DNA of 6,325 bases. Origin: an uncultured Gemmatimonadota bacterium. GTDB taxonomy: Bacteria; Gemmatimonadota; Gemmatimonadetes; Gemmatimonadales; Gemmatimonadaceae. The notes under the pieces were generated by a model, which saw only the letters and a list, made by a program, of their open reading frames with translations, did not search any database and was not told the DNA's origin. Positions within the stretch are counted from its first letter, which is position 1, and each line of letters opens with the position of its first letter. Shown here piece after piece: positions 1 to 4,255 of the stretch. The position numbers and the translations under genes were made by a program. The stretch spans positions 1 to 6,325 of the forward strand of contig CAITQY010000344.1 of the NCBI GenBank assembly GCA_903894655.1. The letters are read 5' to 3'.

Positions 1-96
1 CAGATGTTGCTGCCCAACCACGTCTTCCAGGCGCTCCGGGCGCATTCGCGCGGCGAGCGGTTCCCGGGCACTGGCGGAGAACAGCGTTCCGCTCAT
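1..96 (-). CDS. rarA: RarA/MgsA replication-associated recombination protein A, N-terminal fragment
   Basis: Only the first 32 codons are inside the window; the gene runs off the left edge. The start ATG (96-94) overlaps the TGA of the preceding small ORF as ATGA. The peptide contains PLAARMRPERLEDVVGQQHL, which matches the conserved N-terminus of RarA (MgsA/WRNIP1 family): a PLA.RMRP.. block followed by a VGQ.HL block just ahead of the Walker A loop. That loop itself lies outside the window. Family knowledge: RarA is a AAA+ ATPase related to clamp loaders and RuvB that acts at stalled replication forks and on single-stranded DNA ends. RuvB and DnaX also have a VGQ.H-like block, but the PLA.RMRP lead-in favours RarA. 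There is no strong Shine-Dalgarno sequence (only a GAG a few bases upstream), so translation may depend on coupling to the upstream ORF. Confidence 0.82.
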   Translation of the reverse strand, partial: MSGTLFSASAREPLAARMRPERLEDVVGQQHL

Positions 97-308
97 TGGG
101 CGCTCGTCGGTGCGGGTGCGCGCAATCCACGCCTGGCCGCGGCAGCGAGCGCTACCGTGCTCTCTACGACGCCGTACGTCGCCCGGGACACGCGCAGCGG
201 CCCGACCGGCTCACGAAGATCAGGCAGGGCCGCTCGGAATCGTCCCGCCTCGTCGTCGACCACCGGCGACAGATTGCTTCGCATCTGAAGGCTCAGGCGG
301 CCCGTCAC
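93..308 (-). CDS. Small unknown protein (71 aa) between cca and rarA
   Basis: I do not recognise this product. The ORF starts with GTG (308-306), which overlaps the cca stop as GTGA. It ends with TGA (95-93), which overlaps the rarA start as ATGA. Four-base overlaps at both ends are typical of translationally coupled genes and are the main support for it. About 75% of codons end in G or C, in line with a real but not strongly biased gene. The N-terminal half is charged (VVDDEAGRFRAALPDLREP). The C-terminal half has PLRVSRATYG, faintly like a DNA-binding recognition helix, and then a run of alanines and arginines. There is no signal peptide or membrane segment. A shorter start at ATG 284-282 would give 63 residues. 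It could also be a non-translated spacer that happens to be open. Confidence 0.5.
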   Translation of the reverse strand: MTGRLSLQMRSNLSPVVDDEAGRFRAALPDLREPVGPLRVSRATYGVVESTVALAAAARRGLRAPAPTSAQ

Positions 309-1618
309 GAGGGCTCGGGAAGGAGCGCAAGCTCGCGCGCCGCCCCAAGCAGCACCTCGCGCGTATTGGCGGCCGGTTCGTCGATGACCATCTGCAGGAG
401 GGCGTGCAGGATTCGCCCCAGCGCCGGACCGGTGGCGATACCGGCACTGCGCAGGTCGTCGCCATCGACCGTGAGATCCGCGAGCTCGATCGGTTCGCGG
501 AACGCGATCGTGATCATGCGACGGTATAGCCGACGGACGACAGCCGGGCTCACCCCGCCAACCGCGCTCCAATGGGCCGCCGCCAGGCGCACGAAGGCGG
601 CGACCCGCATGCGCCCGATCTCCGCCGCGAGTCGCCGCAACGCCGCGTCGTGCGGCAACGCGCCAGCAGCCACCGCCTGCGTGAGCGGGGGCCCGAAGCG
701 AGCCCACCGGTCTACGAGCACCGAGATATTGGCGATGTCCTGATTCGAAAACCGAAGATCACGCAGGGCGCGCTCCGCCTGCTTCCCTCCCGCCTCGCTG
801 AACAGCGCCGCCATGCGCAGCGTCTTCCGAAGCGGACGACCGGACAAACCGGGACGAGGGAGGGCATCAACGGCACGCAGCGTCTCGTCACGCACCTGCG
901 CGAGCGTCGGCACCACCGAGGCAAACGCCCCGGCGTCGCGCCAGCGCGCAAACGCCGTGGAGGGCGCCAGCACCTGCTCCATCGTCTTCTCGAGCTCCTG
1001 CTTCACGCGCTCCGGCGACAGTCGAGGAAGAAACGGCGCACTGCCCACGATGGCATTCCAGGTCTCCGACTCGATCTCGAAGCGGAAACGCGCCGCGAAC
1101 CGGATCGCCCGGAGTGCCCGGAGTCGGTCTTCGCGCAGCCGTGCCTCGGCCTCGCCCACCGCCCGAACCACCCGGCGCGTCAAGTCGAGTTGCCCACCAA
1201 ACGGGTCGTGCAGGCGATGGTCGATCGGATCGTACGCGATCGCGTTGATGGTGAAATCGCGACGGGCCAGATCCTCATCGAGTGAGGCACCGAACTCGAC
1301 GACGGCGTGACGGCCATCGGTCTTCACGTCGCGGCGAAAGGTCGTGACTTCATGCATCACGTTGTGGTGGTCGAGCACACCGATCGTGCCGAACTCAATC
1401 CCGACGGGAACCGTGCGCCGGAAGAGCTTGCGCACCTGCGCCGGGGTCGCCGCGGTGGCGAGATCCCAGTCGAGGTGCGCCTCGCCCAGCAGCGCGTCGC
1501 GTACGGCTCCGCCGACACACCAGGTTTCGAAACCGGCCTGCTGGAGCGTACGAGCGATTTCGATGACCTGGCCAGGAGCGCGCCATGCATGGCCAGCAGC
1601 TGAGCGCGCTATCCGCAG
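305..1618 (-). CDS. cca: CCA-adding enzyme / class II tRNA nucleotidyltransferase (poly(A) polymerase family)
   Basis: Adds or repairs the 3' CCA end of tRNAs in the cytoplasm, using CTP and ATP. Numbering from a proposed CTG start at 1618: the nucleotidyltransferase signature GGAVRD is at 36-41 and the metal-binding DWD at 50-52. HEVTTFRRD is at 89-97 and RRDFTINAIA at 119-128. The nucleotide-templating EDxxR motif (E163, D164, R167) opens EDRLRALRAIRFAARF, and SPERVKQELEK is at 201-211. Length 437 residues is normal for the family. The region where many relatives carry an HD phosphohydrolase domain keeps its outline (MAALFSEAGGK, 269-279), but SE stands where HD is expected. The start is uncertain. 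The frame has no ATG, GTG or TTG between the SDR stop and the GGAVRD motif; the nearest in-frame ATG is 1801, deep inside the SDR gene. CTG 1618 has GGGAG six bases upstream and overlaps the SDR end by 10 bases. CCA-adding and poly(A) polymerase activity cannot be told apart with certainty by sequence alone. Confidence 0.88.
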   Translation of the reverse strand: MRIARSAAGHAWRAPGQVIEIARTLQQAGFETWCVGGAVRDALLGEAHLDWDLATAATPAQVRKLFRRTVPVGIEFGTIGVLDHHNVMHEVTTFRRDVKTDGRHAVVEFGASLDEDLARRDFTINAIAYDPIDHRLHDPFGGQLDLTRRVVRAVGEAEARLREDRLRALRAIRFAARFRFEIESETWNAIVGSAPFLPRLSPERVKQELEKTMEQVLAPSTAFARWRDAGAFASVVPTLAQVRDETLRAVDALPRPGLSGRPLRKTLRMAALFSEAGGKQAERALRDLRFSNQDIANISVLVDRWARFGPPLTQAVAAGALPHDAALRRLAAEIGRMRVAAFVRLAAAHWSAVGGVSPAVVRRLYRRMITIAFREPIELADLTVDGDDLRSAGIATGPALGRILHALLQMVIDEPAANTREVLLGAARELALLPEPS

Positions 1619-2361
1619 AGCACGCTCCCGCCATTCACATTCAGGATCTCGCCGGTCACGTGGCGAGCCAGTGGACTGGCCAGGAAGAGGATCGGTCCGG
1701 CGATGTCCGACGGTGACGCGACCCGCCCCAACGGGATGGCGGCCTCGATCCGAGCTCGTCCAGCGGCAAAGGGCTTCTCCACGGCCTCCGTGTCGACCCA
1801 CCCCGGTGCCACGGAGTTCACCGTGATGTCTCGGCTACCGAGCTCGACCGCGAGAGACTTGACGAAGGAAATCATCGCGCCCTTGGTCGCGGCATAGTCG
1901 GCATGGCCCGCCTCCCCCCGCTGCCCCGCCGTGCTAGAGACAAAAATCATCCGACCGCCGTCGCTCATGACACGCGCCGCGGCCCGTGCTCCGTAGAACA
2001 TCCCGTCCAGATTCGTGGCCATCGTGAAGCGCCACCGCTCGTCATCGAGCACCGAGACGGGAAGCGGATCTGGCGGCCAAAATCCGGAGTTTCCCACATA
2101 GATATCCACACCGCCGAAGAGTTGATGCGCCTTATCCACAAAGGCCTCATTCGCCTCTTTTGTTGATAAGTCGCCCATGTAGGCAAAACTCTTCACTTTG
2201 TGATTCGTGATCTCTGTCAACACCGCGTCGGCATCGGCAGAACGACTCCGGTAGGCGATACCAACATCAGCTCCTGCCTCCGAGAGCAGGCGAGCCACTG
2301 CAGCCCCGATTCCGCGAGAGCCGCCAGTCACCAGCGCCCGCTTCCCTTTCAGTGAAATCAT
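1609..2361 (-). CDS. Short-chain dehydrogenase/reductase (FabG-like SDR)
   Basis: A 250-residue classical SDR, the usual length for the family; a soluble NAD(P)(H)-dependent oxidoreductase of unknown substrate. The Rossmann cofactor loop TGGSRGIG is at 12-19. The NAG motif of the family reads NSG (91-93). N117, S143, Y156 and K160 form the expected Asn-Ser-Tyr-Lys catalytic set (SSTAGQRG then DYAATKG), followed by VNSVAPGWVDT and a C-terminal LNVNGG. The arginines after the second strand (YRSRS, 37-41) would suit NADPH. The start ATG is preceded by AGGA at a five-base spacing. FabG (3-oxoacyl-ACP reductase) is the closest generic name, but no acyl carrier protein or other fatty-acid gene is nearby, so the role is open; a sugar- or envelope-related reductase is possible next to gmhA. 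Bases 2101-2220, coding for residues about 48-87, drop to about 47% GC and encode a Lys/Asn/Phe-richer stretch than the neighbours. Confidence 0.9.
   Translation of the reverse strand: MISLKGKRALVTGGSRGIGAAVARLLSEAGADVGIAYRSRSADADAVLTEITNHKVKSFAYMGDLSTKEANEAFVDKAHQLFGGVDIYVGNSGFWPPDPLPVSVLDDERWRFTMATNLDGMFYGARAAARVMSDGGRMIFVSSTAGQRGEAGHADYAATKGAMISFVKSLAVELGSRDITVNSVAPGWVDTEAVEKPFAAGRARIEAAIPLGRVASPSDIAGPILFLASPLARHVTGEILNVNGGSVLCG
1625..1629 (-). promoter_or_regulatory. Possible ribosome binding site for a CTG start of cca
   Basis: GGGAG lies six bases upstream of the in-frame CTG at 1618-1616, inside the last codons of the SDR gene. It matters because no conventional start codon is in frame near the expected cca N-terminus. 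It may be chance in a GC-rich coding sequence. Confidence 0.3.
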
Positions 2362-2366
2362 ACTGA

Positions 2367-2370
2367 TCCT
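2367..2370 (-). promoter_or_regulatory. Ribosome binding site of the SDR gene
   Basis: AGGA followed by TCAGT and then the ATG at 2361. This supports that start over any other and shows the SDR gene can initiate independently of gmhA. Confidence 0.55.
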
Positions 2371-2402
2371 GTCCGGTGAAAATACATGAGATACGGCTGG
2401 TT

Positions 2403-2425
2403 AACCGCATCTAAAATATGCGGTT
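2403..2425. other. Perfect inverted repeat (hairpin) in the gmhA-SDR gap
   Basis: AACCGCAT (2403-2410) and ATGCGGTT (2418-2425) are exact reverse complements around a 7-base AT-rich loop. The repeat sits in the only sizeable intergenic gap (2362-2448, 87 bases), starting 23 bases past the gmhA stop and ending about 40 bases before the SDR ATG. The arm at 2403 also overlaps a second palindrome, GGTTAACC (2399-2406). On the transcribed strand the hairpin is followed by UUAACC, not a U-tract, so it is a poor classical terminator. It could be an operator, an mRNA 3'-end stabiliser or an attenuator. Nothing else is recognisable in the gap except a weak promoter-like TTCTTA-17-TATTTT (2441-2413, minus strand). 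Confidence 0.5.
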
Positions 2426-2448
2426 GGAGTCGATGTAAGAAGTCCGCT

Positions 2449-3054
2449 TTACAGCGTTTGCTCGATCGCGTCACAGATCGCGTGCTGGATGCACAGGTGA
2501 ATTTCCTGCGCGCGGTCGGTTCGATCCGTCGGCACGACAATGGTGTGATCCGCCAGCAGCCGAAGCGCCCCGCCGTCTCGCTTCGTCAACGCCAGCACCG
2601 GAATACCAAGCGCCGTCGCGGCCTCAGCCGCGCGAAGGACGTTCGGTGAATTCCCGCTCGTCGAGTGGATGATCAAAAGATCTCCACGTTTTCCGAGCGC
2701 TTCAATTTGGCGAGAAAATATGTGATCGAAGCCGAGATCGTTGCCTGCCGCCGTGATCAGCGACGTGTCCGTCGTCAACGCGATCGCCGGGTAGGCGCGA
2801 CGGGTCCGCATGTACCGGACCACGTACTCGGTGGCCATGTGCTGGGCGTCGGCGGCCGAGCCGCCATTGCCGCAAAACAGCAGGGTGCCCCCCTGCCTCA
2901 CCGTCGTACGGACCATGCCGAGTGCGCGCTCGATCTCAGGAGCCAGGTCATGCGCGACCCGCCCGGCTGTCTCGGCGAGTTCGGTCAGGGCAGCCAGCAA
3001 CGGCGCAACGGACGCGTCTGGCGGGTTCTCAGGGCCTCGATCGGCGTGAGTCAT
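2449..3054 (-). CDS. gmhA: Phosphoheptose (sedoheptulose-7-phosphate) isomerase, SIS domain
   Basis: Converts sedoheptulose 7-phosphate to D-glycero-D-manno-heptose 7-phosphate, the first step of nucleotide-activated heptose synthesis for LPS core, S-layer or other glycans; a cytoplasmic, normally tetrameric enzyme. The 201 residues fit the family (E. coli GmhA is 192), with a slightly longer, polar N-terminus (to about residue 15). The SIS-domain signature CGNGGSAADAQH is at 61-72 and TTDTSLITAAGND at 94-106. The phosphate-binding STSGNSPNV is at 131-139 and QEIHLCIQH at 183-191. H72, E76, Q183 and H191 line up with the E. coli zinc/catalytic residues H61, E65, Q172 and H180, so the enzyme looks active. 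It follows the PHP phosphatase by 30 bases without a strong Shine-Dalgarno sequence, which suggests co-transcription. The next enzymes of the route (HldE-type kinase/adenylyltransferase, GmhB, HldD epimerase) are not seen in this window. A DiaA-like replication initiator-associated protein shares the fold, but the conserved catalytic set favours GmhA. Confidence 0.9.
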   Translation of the reverse strand: MTHADRGPENPPDASVAPLLAALTELAETAGRVAHDLAPEIERALGMVRTTVRQGGTLLFCGNGGSAADAQHMATEYVVRYMRTRRAYPAIALTTDTSLITAAGNDLGFDHIFSRQIEALGKRGDLLIIHSTSGNSPNVLRAAEAATALGIPVLALTKRDGGALRLLADHTIVVPTDRTDRAQEIHLCIQHAICDAIEQTL

Positions 3055-3084
3055 GGCTCGGTATTGGTTCAGGAATCGATCGCG

Positions 3085-3828
3085 TCAGCGACCGAATATG
3101 CGCTTGATACGCCCAAGAAGTCCGGCCCGAAGGGAGGGAACCGGAAGCGGATCCTCGTCACCGAGAACGCGCTCGGCGTTGACCCGAAGGAGCAGATCCA
3201 TCTGCTCCTCAGCCCCTCGCTCGGCGAGCCAGTCCCGCGCGGCACCGAGCGAGCGGGCATCGCCGTGATTGTCCGAGGCCAGAATATCGATCAGTCCTTC
3301 CGTCAGCATCGCCCTGGCGAGATCGGCCGGGCCCCCACGTCCCATCAGCACCGACGCGTCAGTTTGAATGACCACGCCAAGCGCTCGCCATTCCCGAACG
3401 AGCTCGAGGGTGCACCCGAAATACCGCTCCGGATGCGCCAGAATGGGGGTTCGCCCGCTTCGGGCAATGCGACGCAGCTCGCTGGTGGCTCCCCGAGGCA
3501 GACCGCCTCGGGTGAATTCAACGAGGAGCGCGCGGGAGTTGCCCAAGCACAATGCCGGCGCCGTCAGGTCGACCCCAGGACTATCCAGCATGATCTCCCA
3601 CCCAAGCCGAAGCTCGAGGCCGGCCGGCGCCAAAGCCTGCAACTGCCCCAGTAGTTCGCGATGCCGCGCATAGGGCGCGCTTGCCGCCTGACTCGCATTG
3701 AGGTGCGGGGTACACACGAGGATCGTGACCCCGTGAGCCGCAAATCGCTGCAGGACGGGAATCGAGACGTCGAGTGACGGAGAACCGTCATCGACGCCCG
3801 GCAGCAGGTGCGAATGAATATCGATCAA
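3085..3828 (-). CDS. PHP-family phosphatase, CpsB/YwqE-type protein-tyrosine phosphatase
   Basis: A 247-residue PHP (polymerase and histidinol phosphatase) metal-dependent phosphatase. From the TTG at 3828: DIHSHLLPGVDDG at 3-15 supplies the first metal ligands (H5, H7), CTPH is at 39-42, and a glutamate in GWEIML at 76-81. AHPERY is at 131-136 and ASDNHG at 184-189. This motif series matches the CpsB/CapC/YwqE group, manganese-dependent enzymes that dephosphorylate the tyrosine kinase controlling capsule or exopolysaccharide export. No partner kinase (Wzc/CpsD type) is visible here. Start choice: the frame is open to an ATG at 3927, but that would overlap the upstream gene by 41 bases and add a 33-residue tail unlike the family. 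The TTG has AGGAGG eight bases upstream and puts the first metal motif right at the N-terminus, as in relatives. Its position directly before gmhA allows a sugar-phosphate substrate instead of a phosphoprotein. Confidence 0.87.
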   Translation of the reverse strand: MIDIHSHLLPGVDDGSPSLDVSIPVLQRFAAHGVTILVCTPHLNASQAASAPYARHRELLGQLQALAPAGLELRLGWEIMLDSPGVDLTAPALCLGNSRALLVEFTRGGLPRGATSELRRIARSGRTPILAHPERYFGCTLELVREWRALGVVIQTDASVLMGRGGPADLARAMLTEGLIDILASDNHGDARSLGAARDWLAERGAEEQMDLLLRVNAERVLGDEDPLPVPSLRAGLLGRIKRIFGR

Positions 3829-3836
3829 AACGCGTC

Positions 3837-3842
3837 CCTCCT
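3837..3842 (-). promoter_or_regulatory. Strong Shine-Dalgarno AGGAGG deciding the TTG start of the PHP phosphatase
   Basis: A full AGGAGG core lies eight bases before the TTG at 3828-3826. It is the best ribosome binding site seen in the window and is the reason to prefer this start over the ATG at 3927. Confidence 0.75.
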
Positions 3843-3886
3843 GCTGGCGTGTGGCGGCAATGCGGCGATCGCTTGCGGGCGACTGT

Positions 3887-4255
3887 TCAGGCGCCCAACG
3901 ATCCGGGGAGCGCCGCGATTCTGGCAAGGGCGCGAGCTGTCCGCGCTTCCATCAGCGCCGGCTCATCAGCAGCGGCTTGGAAGGCGTACGTAATGAGCGA
4001 ATCGACCGCGAGCAGGTCGAGCGCGGTCGCACGCGACGTCGACCCGGACGCCAACAACTCCTCAAGCAATTGCTCTCCCGCGTCGAGGCAGGCCTCCGGC
4101 ACCTGCTGCACGGGCAGATGCGCGAACGGCTGCAGCAACGCCGCGAGACGAACCCGCAGTCCTTCCGGCGGTGCGGGCATCAAGGCGTCGAACCAGCCAC
4201 CAACCGTGGTCACGAGCATGTCCATGGTGCGTACCGCGTCGTTCGTCGCGCTCAC
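3887..4255 (-). CDS. Unknown helical protein (122 aa) coupled to alaS
   Basis: I do not recognise the family. The GTG start (4255-4253) overlaps the alaS stop as GTGA; a shorter start at ATG (codon 11) is possible. The product is predicted to be soluble and largely alpha-helical, rich in Ala and Leu: for example LRVRLAALLQPFAHLP around 33-48, ACLDAGEQLLEELLAS around 55-70, and a C-terminal helix EARTARALARIAALPG. It has one cysteine, one tryptophan, no signal peptide and no obvious metal-binding or catalytic motif. It is not RecX, the regulator often found beside alaS: the sequence lacks the repeated three-helix RecX pattern. The stop is 58 bases before the TTG of the phosphatase gene. Third codon positions are GC-rich like the neighbours, which supports a real gene. 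Coupling to alaS suggests a lineage-specific accessory, but no function can be inferred. Confidence 0.7.
   Translation of the reverse strand: MSATNDAVRTMDMLVTTVGGWFDALMPAPPEGLRVRLAALLQPFAHLPVQQVPEACLDAGEQLLEELLASGSTSRATALDLLAVDSLITYAFQAAADEPALMEARTARALARIAALPGSLGA

Noticed and set aside
93..707. Minus-strand open frame of 204 codons covering the small ORF and the cca 3' part
   Set aside because: Its upstream portion is out of frame with, and overlaps, well-conserved cca coding sequence. Only the last 71 codons, after the GTGA junction, are plausible.
96..743. Long plus-strand open frame (215 codons) opposite cca and the rarA-cca junction
   Set aside because: It is antisense to conserved cca motifs, Arg/Ser-rich with low-complexity composition, and typical of a GC-rich shadow frame.
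1357..1590. Minus-strand frame starting at the ATG just past the SDR stop as a separate gene
   Set aside because: It is out of frame with cca, and its peptide is a Ser/Arg-rich shift of the cca N-terminus without a domain. It is relevant only to the possible frameshift at the cca start.
2399..2425. Rho-independent terminator after gmhA
   Set aside because: The stem is perfect, but the transcribed strand continues with UUAACC instead of a run of U.
2413..2441. Promoter TTCTTA-17-TATTTT before the SDR gene
   Set aside because: It matches the -35 and -10 consensus poorly and overlaps the hairpin; in an AT-rich gap this can arise by chance, so I did not list it as a feature.
2665..3654. Plus-strand open frame of 329 codons opposite gmhA and the phosphatase
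   Set aside because: It lies antisense to two genes with full catalytic motifs, spans their intergenic gap, and has no recognisable domain.
3887..4255. RecX, commonly near alaS
   Set aside because: The residues do not show the RecX repeat pattern, and the composition differs.
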